Positions 26,953-34,714 of a stretch of DNA of 34,714 nt are shown here, one piece after another (position 1 is the stretch's first letter; the number at the start of each line of letters is the position of its first letter). The position numbers and the translations under genes were made by a program. The notes under the pieces are model-generated. The model had not been told where the DNA came from and made no database searches. It worked only from the letters and a program-made list of their open reading frames with translations. Source of the stretch: Beijerinckiaceae bacterium (GTDB lineage: Bacteria; Pseudomonadota; Alphaproteobacteria; Rhizobiales; Beijerinckiaceae); assembly GCA_004298435.1 (NCBI GenBank), contig SCSF01000155.1, positions 1 through 34,714 on the forward strand. The letters run 5' to 3'.

Positions 26953-27342
26953 CTAGTAGCAGCGTTCCACCGGGCGATAGCCGCGGAAGTTGCCGTAATA
27001 GTCATAGACAGGGCGCTGGACATAATAGCAGCCGCCGCCGTAACCATAGCCTGGATAGCCATATCCGTAGCCGTAACCGTAAGGACCTGCGAGCGCCGCA
27101 CCAAGCGCGAGACCGCCGAGCACACCAGCGCCGCCCCAGCCCCAGCCTCCCCAACCGCCTCCGCCCCAACCGCCTCCATGCCAGCCGCCATGCCCACCGT
27201 GCCAGCCGCCGCCCCCATGCCAGCCGCCACCGCCATGCCAGCCGCCACGCGCATCGGCGGGCGTTGAGGTTGCCGCTACGGTTGCTCCCAGTGTGAGAGC
27301 GGCTACCGCGCCCACAAGCGTCTTTTTCAGCATTGTCGACAT
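26953..27342 (-). CDS. Secreted Gly/Trp/His- and Tyr-rich protein, paralog 1
   Basis: A 129-residue exported protein. Signal peptide MSTMLKKTLVGAVAALTLG... with a likely cut after Ala-Asp-Ala at about 31. Then WHGGGG-type repeats (34-71), a short hydrophobic GGLALGAALAG segment (76-86), a Gly-Tyr alternation (88-104) and a C-terminal unit CYYVQRPVYDYYGNFRGYR ending in Cys-Tyr. The ATG at 27342 follows AAAGGAG; an ATG seven codons upstream is less likely. Such proteins are common but uncharacterised in this order; a structural envelope role or metal binding by the His-rich repeats are guesses. It shares its signal peptide style, LALGAA segment and C-terminal motif with the gene at 27621-28208. 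Confidence 0.82.
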   Translation of the reverse strand: MSTMLKKTLVGAVAALTLGATVAATSTPADARGGWHGGGGWHGGGGWHGGHGGWHGGGWGGGGWGGWGWGGAGVLGGLALGAALAGPYGYGYGYGYPGYGYGGGCYYVQRPVYDYYGNFRGYRPVERCY

Positions 27343-27460
27343 GGTCTGCTCCTTTATTTCCATTGGCCTTATGCCTCGGCGGTGTGACTTGGCCGAACCC
27401 CAGATAACGGCTGTTCCGCTTGTTTGGTTGCGTTCGCGCCTGGAAGTGCGCGATGCCTTA

Positions 27461-27562
27461 AAGCGTTTTCAAGCGAGGTGACTTCCGGTTCGCGTGAAGA
27501 AAACGCGTCAAAACAAGTAACTGGAGCCACGGTTCTGATTCCGTCAGAACCGAAATGGCTCT
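27461..27562 (+). repeat. Dispersed palindromic repeat, copy B
   Basis: Begins with AAGCGTTTTC, whose complement GAAAACGC lies about 25 bases on, then a perfect 9-base hairpin CGGTTCTGA/TCAGAACCG with loop TTCCG at 27530-27552, and ends in GGCTCTA. It is nearly identical to copy A at 15451-15551, including the shared CCGGTTCGCGTGAAGAAAAC block. It sits between the two Gly-rich genes. Confidence 0.78.
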
Positions 27563-27569
27563 AGCCATA

Positions 27570-27595
27570 AAAAATCCCGCCGCAAAGCGGCGGGG
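27570..27595 (-). terminator. Rho-independent terminator of Gly-rich paralog 2
   Basis: On the minus strand: stem CCCGCCGC, loop TTT, stem GCGGCGGG, then ATTTTTTATG. It begins 26 bases past the stop codon of the 195-aa Gly-rich gene. The strong stem followed by a T-run is a textbook terminator and shows that the two Gly-rich genes are separate transcripts. Confidence 0.88.
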
Positions 27596-27620
27596 TCGTG
27601 AAGATCCGAGCGGCGAAGAC

Positions 27621-28208
27621 TCAGTAGCAGCGATAGCCTAGATAACGCCCGTAGCGAGTGTAGACCGGACGGCAATTTTCATAGCCATAGTCTCCATCTC
27701 CATAGTTTGCGTACCCGTAGTCTCCGTACCCGTAGTCTCCGTACCCGTAGTAGGCGTTATCGTAATACGGATAATCGTAGCCATAATCGTAGGCGTAATA
27801 GGGGTAAGCGGCGCCCAGGGCGAGGCCACCGAAGAATAGCCCCTGGTTGAAGCGGTTATGGCGGAATCCGTGATGATTGAAGCCATGATGGAATTGGCCA
27901 CCGTGATTGAACCGCTGTGCTGTATGGAAGTTGCCGTGGCCCATGCCGTGCATTCCACCCATGTTCGCTGCATGCATGCCGCCCCAGCCGCCATGCATTC
28001 CGCCGCCCCAGCCTCCGTGCCCACCACCGCCGCCCCAACCACCACCGTGCATGCCACCGCCGCCCCCGCCGCCATGCATGCCGCCGCCGCCCCAGCCCCC
28101 ACCTCCACCGCGCGCCGCAGCGGGGCTGGAAACGCCTGCGATGCTTACGCCTAGAACGAGCGCCGCAACTGCTGCGCCAGCAAATGTCTTCTTCAGCAAT
28201 GTTGACAT
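27621..28208 (-). CDS. Secreted Gly/Met/His- and Tyr-rich protein, paralog 2
   Basis: A 195-residue exported protein. Signal peptide MSTLLKKTFAGAAVAALVLG... with a likely cut near 32. Then a Gly-rich block with GGMHGG and GGW units (34-91), a His/Asn/Phe-rich block (92-120), LFFGGLALGAA (124-134), and a Tyr/Asp block with a GYGDY tandem repeat (about 154-174), closing with CRPVYTRYGRYLGYRCY. The ATG at 28208 follows GAGGA. It shares the signal peptide, LALGAA segment and RPVYxxYGxxxGYR C-terminus with the gene at 26953-27342. The Met/His richness could suit metal binding and the Tyr/Gly blocks a structural role; both are guesses. Confidence 0.82.
   Translation of the reverse strand: MSTLLKKTFAGAAVAALVLGVSIAGVSSPAAARGGGGGWGGGGMHGGGGGGGMHGGGWGGGGGHGGWGGGMHGGWGGMHAANMGGMHGMGHGNFHTAQRFNHGGQFHHGFNHHGFRHNRFNQGLFFGGLALGAAYPYYAYDYGYDYPYYDNAYYGYGDYGYGDYGYANYGDGDYGYENCRPVYTRYGRYLGYRCY
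27711..27750. repeat. 15-base tandem repeat inside Gly-rich paralog 2
   Basis: The unit GTACCCGTAGTCTCC occurs exactly twice and then for 10 more bases, with a decayed copy before it. Each unit encodes GYGDY-type residues, so unit number changes keep the frame and would alter the length of the Tyr-rich block. Confidence 0.8.
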
Positions 28209-28512
28209 GACTGATCCTCGTTTCCCTGGGGAACTGGGATGACCGCTTCAAACGCGATCAGAGCGGCTTTACGCCGACGACGACAGTCCACCCGATGTTG
28301 TTGAATTTGGCTCAGCCGGGCTATCGGCGCGGCAAAGTGAGCCCCGGTCACCGTGGCCTGCGCGCTTCAGCAGTCGCGCGTTTTCGCAAGGATCACGGTT
28401 GATCCGGTCTCATTATAAAAGCCAGCCGCGCGGGATCGGGTTCCTTGCGCTAACCCACATAGACGCTTGCAGGCCGGATCGCACGCAATCGTGATCGGCG
28501 TGACGCGGAGTT
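28209..28512. other. Intergenic stretch without a gene
   Basis: These 304 bases lie between the PHA-system gene and Gly-rich paralog 2, both on the minus strand, and should hold the promoter of the latter. I see no ORF, RNA gene or strong terminator. Confidence 0.4.
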
Positions 28513-28839
28513 TCAGTTTTTGCGTGACGGCGGCAGCGCGAGCGTCTCTTTCGCGGTCGTAGTCAACTGGCTCTCGACTTTGCCGGCTAGGCCCGCAAGA
28601 ATCCAGGGCAGCAGGATTTCGATGCGGACGTCGGTATCCGCCACGGAGATGTGCGCCTTGGCCTCCTGCGCCAGAGCGACGACGCGAATATCGACGGCAT
28701 CCTCAGCCCAATTCACTTCCGAATGCGCGAGTTTATCGACATAGGCAGTTTTCAGCTTGTCGATTTCCGCAGCGACGCGGCGACGTGCCTCGTCCTTTCC
28801 GAGCATATGCGGAACGGTGATCACGATCGTCTTCGCCAT
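28513..28839 (-). CDS. Polyhydroxyalkanoic acid system family protein
   Basis: A 108-residue soluble protein. Its start KTIVITVPHMLGKDEARRRV, middle VNWAEDAVDIRVVALAQEAKAHISVADTDV-like strands and the LPWILAGLAGKVE segment match the small PHA granule-region protein family (TIGR02610-type), whose members often occur in polyhydroxyalkanoate-storing bacteria. The molecular role is not known. The gene follows truA by 30 bases on the same strand and is probably read with def-fmt-truA. CAGGAG lies about ten bases before the ATG. No other PHA gene is in the window. Confidence 0.8.
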   Translation of the reverse strand: MAKTIVITVPHMLGKDEARRRVAAEIDKLKTAYVDKLAHSEVNWAEDAVDIRVVALAQEAKAHISVADTDVRIEILLPWILAGLAGKVESQLTTTAKETLALPPSRKN

Positions 28840-28869
28840 TGTTTCTTGTCTCCTGGCTACGCTCGAACG

Positions 28870-29622
28870 CTATAACGCGTCTTCCGGATAGTCTACGGCA
28901 ACGAAATAGAGCCCGTCCGCCGGAGCAACCGTACCGCAACGTGTGCGATCACGCGCCTCAAGCGCGGCGCGGAGATCGGCGGGAGTCCATTTTCCGGCTC
29001 CGACCATTTCAAGCGAGCCGACCATCGAGCGCACCTGATGATGCAGGAAAGAACGCGCCGATGTGACAATCTCGATGAGATCGCCGGTTTTTGAAACATC
29101 CAGCCTTTCAAGTGTGCGGTTCGGAGTTTTCGCCTGGCACTGGGATGCGCGAAAGGTCGAAAAATCATGCGATCCGATCAGGACCTGTGCCGCCTCGTGC
29201 ATCGCGTCGGCATCGAGCGCGCGCTTGACGAGCCATGCACGCCCGCAATCGAGCGTCAGCGGCGCACGGCGATTGATGATGCGATAAATATAATGCCTGC
29301 GTATCGCAGAAAAACGCGCATCGAATGTATCGGGCGCTGGCGTGATTGCGACGATGGCTATGTTATGCGGCCGCAAATGGGCGTTGAGCGCCTCGCGCAA
29401 GACGAACGGGTCCCACTCGCGATCGAGATCGGCATGTGCTACCTGGCCGAGCGCGTGGACTCCCGCATCGGTGCGGCCGGCTCCGCGGATCGTCACGGCA
29501 TGCCCGCAAAATCGCGCGAAGGCCGTCTCGACAGCTTCCTGCACCGAGAGGCCATTCTTCTGTCTCTGCCAGCCGACGAAGAGGCGGCCATCATATTCTA
29601 TCGTGAGCTTGTAACGCGGCAT
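28870..29622 (-). CDS. truA: tRNA pseudouridine(38-40) synthase TruA
   Basis: Makes pseudouridine at positions 38, 39 and 40 in the anticodon stem of tRNAs. The 250-residue protein has the family start [18 protein letters not shown], the catalytic Asp52 in GRTDAGVHA, the RHYIYRI strand, [19 protein letters not shown], and the [14 protein letters not shown] segment. It follows fmt by 16 bases, in the def-fmt-truA order typical of alphaproteobacteria. Confidence 0.97.
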   Translation of the reverse strand: MPRYKLTIEYDGRLFVGWQRQKNGLSVQEAVETAFARFCGHAVTIRGAGRTDAGVHALGQVAHADLDREWDPFVLREALNAHLRPHNIAIVAITPAPDTFDARFSAIRRHYIYRIINRRAPLTLDCGRAWLVKRALDADAMHEAAQVLIGSHDFSTFRASQCQAKTPNRTLERLDVSKTGDLIEIVTSARSFLHHQVRSMVGSLEMVGAGKWTPADLRAALEARDRTRCGTVAPADGLYFVAVDYPEDAL

Positions 29623-29638
29623 CGTTGGGGTGCGCTCT

Positions 29639-30577
29639 TTAATTTCCGGCCGTTAACGATGTCCCTGCCGAAATTCTCGCCCCGCGCAGGAAGTCCTGCG
29701 CCGTCATTGGCGCCTTCCCGGCGCGTTGCACGATTGTGAGGCGAAGCGCCCCCTCGCCGCAGGCGATGGCAGGGGCGTCGTCCAGAACCATGCCGGGGAT
29801 GCCGCTGCCTTCCGCGATATGGCTGCGCAAGACCTTGATGCGTTCAGGCCCTTTGCCGAGGTCGGCCTCGAAAAACGCGCCGGGGAAGGGCGAAAGCCCG
29901 CGGACGAGATTGTGCAATTCGCTGGCGCTTTTCGTCCAGGCAATCCGCGCCTCCGCCTTGTCGATCTTGTGCGCGTAGGTGACGCCGGTTTCCGCCTGGG
30001 GCGTGAAGACGAGGCTGCCGCGCGCGAGGGCCGCAAGTGCGCGGGGCAGGAGATCGGCGCCGAGACGCGACAGGCGGTCATGCGCCTCGCCGGCTGTCAT
30101 TTCGGGGTCGATCGTGAGTTTCTCAGCGAGCGCGACAGGCCCGGTGTCGAGGCCTTCCTGCATCGCCATCACCATGATCCCTGTCTCGGCATCGCCGGCC
30201 ATGATCGCACGCTGGATCGGCGCGGCGCCGCGCCAGCGTGGCAGAAGCGATGCGTGGAGATTGAGACAGCCGAACCGCGGCGCATCGAGTATGGCTTTTG
30301 GCAGGAGAAGGCCGTAGGCGACGACCACCGCAACCTCGGCCTCGAAGCCTGCAAAAGTAGCAGCTTCGGCCTCCGTCTTCAGGCTTTTCGGCGTCAGCAC
30401 AGGCAAACCAAGCCGGTTGGCCGCGGCACGGACCGGGGATGGCTGCAATTCAAGGCCGCGCCGCCCGCCGGGTTTCGGCGCACGCGTATAGACGGCGGCC
30501 AGGTCGTGGCCTTGCGCAACGAGTTCTTCGAGCGCCGGAACCGAAAACTCGGGCGTCCCCATAAAGACAATGCGCAA
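29639..30577 (-). CDS. fmt: Methionyl-tRNA formyltransferase
   Basis: Formylates initiator Met-tRNA using 10-formyltetrahydrofolate. The 312-residue protein shows the N-terminal Rossmann domain ([15 protein letters not shown]), the catalytic stretch [17 protein letters not shown] (Asn106, His108) with Asp144 in GLDTGP, and the C-terminal OB-like tRNA-binding domain from about 205 ([27 protein letters not shown]). It is 54 bases after def and 16 before truA on the same strand, so these form one operon. Def later removes the formyl group this enzyme adds. Confidence 0.97.
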   Translation of the reverse strand: MRIVFMGTPEFSVPALEELVAQGHDLAAVYTRAPKPGGRRGLELQPSPVRAAANRLGLPVLTPKSLKTEAEAATFAGFEAEVAVVVAYGLLLPKAILDAPRFGCLNLHASLLPRWRGAAPIQRAIMAGDAETGIMVMAMQEGLDTGPVALAEKLTIDPEMTAGEAHDRLSRLGADLLPRALAALARGSLVFTPQAETGVTYAHKIDKAEARIAWTKSASELHNLVRGLSPFPGAFFEADLGKGPERIKVLRSHIAEGSGIPGMVLDDAPAIACGEGALRLTIVQRAGKAPMTAQDFLRGARISAGTSLTAGN

Positions 30578-30631
30578 AGGACGCCGTCTCCGATTTTTCG
30601 GATTACGAAAGGTTACGTCGCCAAGCTTACG

Positions 30632-31174
30632 CTAGCCGGCAGCAGATGGCTGATCGCCTACGCGCTTTGCCGACTTGTTGAATTTCTTCAGCACACGATC
30701 GCGCTTCAGCCGCGAAATATGGTCGATGAAAAGAACGCCGTTCAGATGGTCGATCTCGTGCTGGACACAGGTGGCGAGAAGCCCGTCGGCCTCCATCTCC
30801 TGCCGTTTGCCTTGCCGGTCGAGGAAACCGAACCTGATCCGTGCCGGGCGGAAGACCTCTTCGCGATAATCGGGGATCGAAAGGCAGCCTTCCTCATAGG
30901 AAGACTCCTCCTCGGATGCCCAGAGGATTTCCGGATTGGCGATGAAGAGGGGATCGGCCGGCGCCTGCTCGTCTTCGCGGCGGGCGAGATCGATCACCAT
31001 GACCCGCTTGGGAACCGCGATCTGAATGGCGGCAAGGCCGATGCCTGGCGCGTCATACATCGTCTCGAGCATGTCATCCATGAGCTTGCGGACCTCGTCG
31101 TCCACCGCGGCGACAGGCTCGCTCTTCAGGCGCAGCCGGCGATCCGGCAAGGTTATAATGGGTTTCAGGGCCAT
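30632..31174 (-). CDS. def: Peptide deformylase
   Basis: Removes the formyl group from the N-terminus of new proteins. The 180-residue metalloenzyme has its three motifs: GIGLAAIQ (44-51), EEGCLSIP with metal ligand Cys97, and QHEIDHL with His139, catalytic Glu140 and His143. The inserted stretch after CLSIP and C-terminal length fit the type 1 form. It starts the def-fmt-truA operon and is divergent from rmuC with 158 bases between them. Confidence 0.97.
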   Translation of the reverse strand: MALKPIITLPDRRLRLKSEPVAAVDDEVRKLMDDMLETMYDAPGIGLAAIQIAVPKRVMVIDLARREDEQAPADPLFIANPEILWASEEESSYEEGCLSIPDYREEVFRPARIRFGFLDRQGKRQEMEADGLLATCVQHEIDHLNGVLFIDHISRLKRDRVLKKFNKSAKRVGDQPSAAG

Positions 31175-31227
31175 AGTTCTCTTGTCATCAATTGTGCCAG
31201 GCTCAGCGTGGCTTCCATGAGATAAGC

Positions 31228-31323
31228 ATGAGGAGAGGAATGGTCAATTCGCCCTGTGCTCCGGCTGTGTGCCAGTATCGGGAATGTTCTTTATTCGTTC
31301 CAAATCGCCATCGAATCGGCTAA
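31228..31323 (+). CDS. Possible leader ORF of rmuC (27-31 codons)
   Basis: A short frame with a strong AGGAGAGG directly before its ATG at 31240 (an in-frame ATG at 31228 also exists) ends in TAA at 31321-31323, nine bases before the rmuC ATG, which has no ribosome site of its own. The predicted peptide ([16 protein letters not shown]...) is Cys-rich for its size and resembles nothing I know. It could couple translation to rmuC or be a chance frame. Confidence 0.35.
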   Translation: MRRGMVNSPCAPAVCQYRECSLFVPNRHRIG

Positions 31324-31332
31324 GCATGGCTG

Positions 31333-32577
31333 ATGGAGCGCTTCCCTCATTCTCTTCTGCCGCGTGCCGTGGGTCCTTTCGGGAGCCTCGAACTTGGCCT
31401 GATCGGCGTCCTTCTTCTTGTCGTGTTCGTTTTCGCGCTCGCCGCATGGCGCTCGGCGCGGGCGCGGCGGCTGGAGGCTGGCATTGCCGCGCAACAGCAG
31501 GCCGATCTCGCCGACAGGCTTGCCGCCTTGATGCAGTCGCAGGCGGAATTGAGCGGCCGCATGCGCGGCATGGGCGATTATCTCGGCGCGCGGCATTCGG
31601 ATCTCGCGCGTCTCGTCTCCGAGAGGCTCGACGCCGTCGGCCAGCATGTCGGCCGCGGCCTCGAACATCAGAGCCAGACGGCCAACGAAAGCCTCGCCAA
31701 GCTGAATGAGAGGCTGGCGGTCATCGATGCGGCGCAGGCGCGGCTCACCGGCCTGACGGAAGAGGTGATCGGCCTCAAGGATATTCTCGCCAACAAACAG
31801 ACGCGCGGCGCCTTTGGGCAGGGGCGGATGGAAGCCATCATTCGCGACGCGCTGCCGGCGTCCGCCTTTGAATTTCAGCCGACCCTTTCCAACAGGAGCC
31901 GACCGGACTGCGGCATACGTCTGCCAGGCGATGAACGCCTGCTCGTCGTTGATGCAAAATTTCCGCTCGAATCCTTCACCGCCCTGCGGGATGCGGACAA
32001 TGAGGAAGGCCAGAAGCAGGCGCGGGCGCGTGTGCGCGCTGACGTCGGCAAGCATATCCGCGACATTGGCGAGAAGTATTTTCTGCCGGGCGAAACACAG
32101 GACCTCGCGATCCTTTTCGTTCCATCGGAGTCGCTCTACGCCGATCTCGCCGAGCATTTCGATGACGTGATTCAGAAGGCCCACAAAAGCCGCATCATCA
32201 TCGTCTCGCCGTCGCTGCTCGTCATGGCGGTGCAGGTGATGCAGGCGATCGTGCGGGACGCACGGGTGCGCGAACAGATTCACGAAATCCAGATCGAAAT
32301 CCGCAAGCTTGTCGAGGATGTAGTGAGGCTGCGCGAGCGCAGCGGCAAGGTCGCTCTGCATTTCCGCCAGGCGCAGGACGATATGGCCGCGATCGGCATC
32401 TCCGTCGACAAGATCGCCAAGCGTGGCGATCGGATCAATCAGATGGATTTTGCCGGCTCAAAGCAGGCCACGCCGGCGCAGGCTCCCGTTGCCCTTTTTC
32501 CAACGGAAGAAGCCGATGATGATGAAGAGGGCGCTAACCCATCTGCTGTCGCGTTGACGAAAGCGCGGCGCGGCTAA
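31333..32577 (+). CDS. rmuC: DNA recombination protein RmuC
   Basis: A 414-residue inner-membrane-anchored protein of the RmuC family, thought to limit DNA rearrangements as a nuclease-fold protein. Seen: one N-terminal membrane helix (about 19-39), a long coiled-coil (40-150), then the conserved core about 155-365 with the RGAFGQGRME segment, LVVDAKFPLESF (a restriction-endonuclease-like Asp-x-Lys motif), ILFVPSESLYADL and SPSLLVMAVQVMQAI. The tail is acidic. No ribosome site precedes the ATG at 31333; a short upstream frame with a good site ends nine bases before. Divergence from def is typical for this order. Confidence 0.94.
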   Translation: MERFPHSLLPRAVGPFGSLELGLIGVLLLVVFVFALAAWRSARARRLEAGIAAQQQADLADRLAALMQSQAELSGRMRGMGDYLGARHSDLARLVSERLDAVGQHVGRGLEHQSQTANESLAKLNERLAVIDAAQARLTGLTEEVIGLKDILANKQTRGAFGQGRMEAIIRDALPASAFEFQPTLSNRSRPDCGIRLPGDERLLVVDAKFPLESFTALRDADNEEGQKQARARVRADVGKHIRDIGEKYFLPGETQDLAILFVPSESLYADLAEHFDDVIQKAHKSRIIIVSPSLLVMAVQVMQAIVRDARVREQIHEIQIEIRKLVEDVVRLRERSGKVALHFRQAQDDMAAIGISVDKIAKRGDRINQMDFAGSKQATPAQAPVALFPTEEADDDEEGANPSAVALTKARRG

Positions 32578-32581
32578 AATT

Positions 32582-32608
32582 TGCCCGCAAAAGCCGCTTG
32601 CGCGGGCA
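32582..32608 (+). terminator. Hairpin after rmuC (possible terminator)
   Basis: Arms TGCCCGC and GCGGGCA (7 bases) with a 13-base loop begin five bases past the rmuC stop. The bases after it (CACCGCAATT) lack a T-run, so it is a weak terminator candidate. Confidence 0.35.
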
Positions 32609-32672
32609 CACCGCAATTGCCCATGAAACCGTGTATTTTTCTATTGCCCGAACAATGGGCGATTTTCTGAAA

Positions 32673-32695
32673 ACGTGCCGAAATTATAGGCACGT
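32673..32695. promoter_or_regulatory. Inverted repeat upstream of glnK, candidate activator site
   Basis: Perfect 7-base arms ACGTGCC and GGCACGT around nine A/T-rich bases. Its centre is about 60 bases upstream of the -24 element of the sigma-54-like promoter, the usual zone for an enhancer-binding activator such as NtrC. The arms do not match the classic NtrC half-site well, so the binding protein is uncertain. Confidence 0.45.
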
Positions 32696-32743
32696 CGCCG
32701 CAAATCATGCGCCGGACGCATCGTTTCCTCCCGGCGGCGGCTT

Positions 32744-32758
32744 TGGCACGACCTTTGA
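32744..32758 (+). promoter_or_regulatory. Sigma-54 (RpoN)-type promoter of glnK-amtB
   Basis: TGGCACG-ACCT-TTGA matches the -24/-12 consensus TGGCAC-N5-TTGC at all fixed bases except the last (A for C), with correct spacing. It lies 97 bases before glnK. Sigma-54 control of glnK-amtB under nitrogen limitation is well established in proteobacteria, so the position supports the call. Confidence 0.72.
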
Positions 32759-33193
<435 letters not shown>

Positions 33194-33235
33194 CAATATT
33201 TCCTCTGCGGTCCTTCCAATCTTCCGGAGTATGAG

Positions 33236-34714
33236 ATGAAACTCTTTCCGTCTCCTCGGGCCGCCCTTGGGCTTGGGCTCGGGCTGTTCGCCGCCATCGC
33301 CTTGAGCACCGCGGCTTTCGCCGCCGCGCCAGCTGCCCCCGTTCCCGACAAGGGCGATACAGCCTGGATGCTCGTCTCGAGCGCTCTCGTGCTGATGATG
33401 TCGGTTCCCGGCCTCGCCCTGTTTTATGGCGGCCTTGCCCGCACCAAGAATGCCCTGTCGATTTTCACCCAGGTCTTCGCGATCGTGGCGATGGTCGGCA
33501 TTTTGTGGGCCGTCTACGGCTATTCGATTTCCCTCGGCGATACGAGCGGCCCCTTCGCCGCCTATATCGGAGGTTTCGGCAAAGCCTTTTTGAGAGGCAT
33601 AGGGCCTAACAGCACCGTCCCGACATTCTCGAACGGCGTCGTCATTCCGGAATATGCCTACATGGTCTTCCAAATGACGTTCGCGATGATCACGCCCGCG
33701 CTGATCGTCGGCGGGCTTGCCGAACGCACCAAGTTCTCGGCGATCATGCTGTTCACCTTTCTCTGGGTGACGCTGATTTATTTCCCGATTGCGCATTGGG
33801 TATGGGCGACTGCCGCGCCAGACGATATTGCGTCGGCGGCGAAGGCGCTTGCGGCGGCGGCGACGCCGGCCGCCAAGGCTGCGGCGCAGGCCAAACTCGA
33901 CGCCATCACGTCCAGCGCCGGCTGGCTTGCACAGGCGGGCGCGCTGGATTTTGCCGGCGGCACAGTCGTCCACATCAACTCCGGCATCACCGGCCTTGTC
34001 GGTGCTCTCATTGTCGGGCCACGCGTCGGCTTCGGCAAGGAACGCTTCACACCGCATTCGCTGACGCTGACGATGATTGGCGCCTCGCTTCTGTGGGTTG
34101 GCTGGTTCGGCTTCAACGCCGGATCGAATCTTGAAGCGAACGGCACGACGGCCCTTGCTTTCGTCAATACAATGCTCGCGACCTGCGCAGCGGCGCTCTC
34201 CTGGCAGTTCATCGAATGGGCTTTCAAGGGTAAGCCTTCGATGCTCGGCCTCGTGTCGGGCGCGGTGGCCGGCCTCGTTGCTATTACGCCGGCGTCCGGC
34301 TTCGCCGGGCCGATGGGCGCGATCGTCCTCGGGCTTGTCGTCTCGCCGATCTGTTTCTTCTTCGTGTCCGTCATCAAGCAGAAGTTCGGCTATGACGATG
34401 CGCTCGACGTCTTCGGTGTTCACTGCATCGGCGGCATCACCGGTGCGCTGGCGACAGGCATTCTCGTCAGCCCCGCGCTCGGCGGCGTCGGCATTACCGA
34501 CTACACCAATTTCCTGCATGGTAATGCCGGCGCCTACGATCTGGTGACGCAGATGATCGCGCAGGGCAAGGCCGTGCTCGCGACCCTGCTTTACTCGGGC
34601 ATCGGCTCCGCCATCCTTTACAAAGTCGTCGATGCGCTCGTCGGATTGCGTCCGAAGGCCGATCGCGAACGCGAAGGCCTCGATCTCACCGATCATGGCG
34701 AGGCGGCCTACAAT
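33236..34714 (+). CDS. amtB: Ammonium transporter AmtB (3' end cut by window edge)
   Basis: 493 codons are present with no stop. A cleavable N-terminal signal (about 1-29) precedes the Amt channel. Seen: GLALFYGGLARTKN, the FQMTFAMITPAL region, Trp near 190 in HWVW, the first pore His246 in VVHINSG, GWFGFNAGS, and the second pore His in FGVHCIGGITG, so the conducting twin-His core is intact. An Ala/Lys-rich insert of about 38 residues (191-228) extends the loop before the ALDFAGGTVVH helix. The ATG at 33236 follows CCGGAG; a two-codon ATG-AGA-TGA overlaps it. Co-transcribed with glnK. Confidence 0.96.
   Translation, partial: MKLFPSPRAALGLGLGLFAAIALSTAAFAAAPAAPVPDKGDTAWMLVSSALVLMMSVPGLALFYGGLARTKNALSIFTQVFAIVAMVGILWAVYGYSISLGDTSGPFAAYIGGFGKAFLRGIGPNSTVPTFSNGVVIPEYAYMVFQMTFAMITPALIVGGLAERTKFSAIMLFTFLWVTLIYFPIAHWVWATAAPDDIASAAKALAAAATPAAKAAAQAKLDAITSSAGWLAQAGALDFAGGTVVHINSGITGLVGALIVGPRVGFGKERFTPHSLTLTMIGASLLWVGWFGFNAGSNLEANGTTALAFVNTMLATCAAALSWQFIEWAFKGKPSMLGLVSGAVAGLVAITPASGFAGPMGAIVLGLVVSPICFFFVSVIKQKFGYDDALDVFGVHCIGGITGALATGILVSPALGGVGITDYTNFLHGNAGAYDLVTQMIAQGKAVLATLLYSGIGSAILYKVVDALVGLRPKADREREGLDLTDHGEAAYN

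Noticed and set aside
27711-28110. Repeated units resembling a repeat array
   Set aside because: The repeats encode Gly/His/Tyr blocks of secreted proteins and lack unique spacers, so they are not a CRISPR array.

Overview
The window looks like a piece of the main chromosome of a GC-rich alphaproteobacterium of the order Hyphomicrobiales, most likely near Beijerinckiaceae. This rests on protein style, on neighbour pairs such as rmuC / def-fmt-truA and rplY-pth, on an HWE-type histidine kinase, on a PHA-system protein, and on a dispersed palindromic repeat of a kind common in this order. The family placement is an inference. There are no rRNA or tRNA genes, CRISPR arrays, transposases or phage genes.

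Layout. 64-3655: a membrane hybrid histidine kinase and a stand-alone KASIII (FabH-like) gene, both on the minus strand. 3941-6595: a small unknown gene, a pseudouridine synthase, a three-helix membrane protein overlapping it tail to tail, and a glutathione S-transferase. 6600-11525: mutS and the potassium transporter kup on the minus strand. 11874-16805: a plus-strand run of hrpB, a small anchored protein, rplY, pth and trmO/tsaA. 16893-20897: a minus-strand run of ruvC-ruvA, a MoeB/ThiF-type E1 enzyme and a soluble PAS-HWE histidine kinase. 21108-23277: a small membrane protein convergent with dnaA, with a likely gene remnant between them. 23278-24213: the largest gene-free stretch. 24214-26909: an MBL-fold exonuclease translationally coupled to an ATP-dependent DNA ligase. 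26953-28208: two paralogous secreted Gly/Tyr-rich proteins. 28513-31174: def-fmt-truA plus a PHA-system protein. 31333-34714: rmuC, then glnK and a 3'-truncated amtB behind a sigma-54-like promoter.

How the genes fit together. Many are housekeeping genes for replication, repair and recombination (dnaA, mutS, ruvCA, ligase/exonuclease, rmuC) or for translation (rplY, pth, def, fmt, truA, trmO, RluA-type). glnK-amtB forms the ammonium sensing and uptake module. Two unrelated sensor kinases have no adjacent partner regulator.

I see no clear new multi-gene system. The points most worth a second look are the HWE kinase whose receiver has lost its phosphoacceptor Asp and its switch Lys; the incomplete ligase/exonuclease repair cluster; the gene remnant beside dnaA and the A/T-rich, palindrome-bearing gap upstream of dnaA; a short leader ORF positioned to drive rmuC translation; a perfect inverted repeat upstream of the glnK sigma-54-type promoter; and the Gly/Tyr-rich paralog pair with a shared C-terminal motif.
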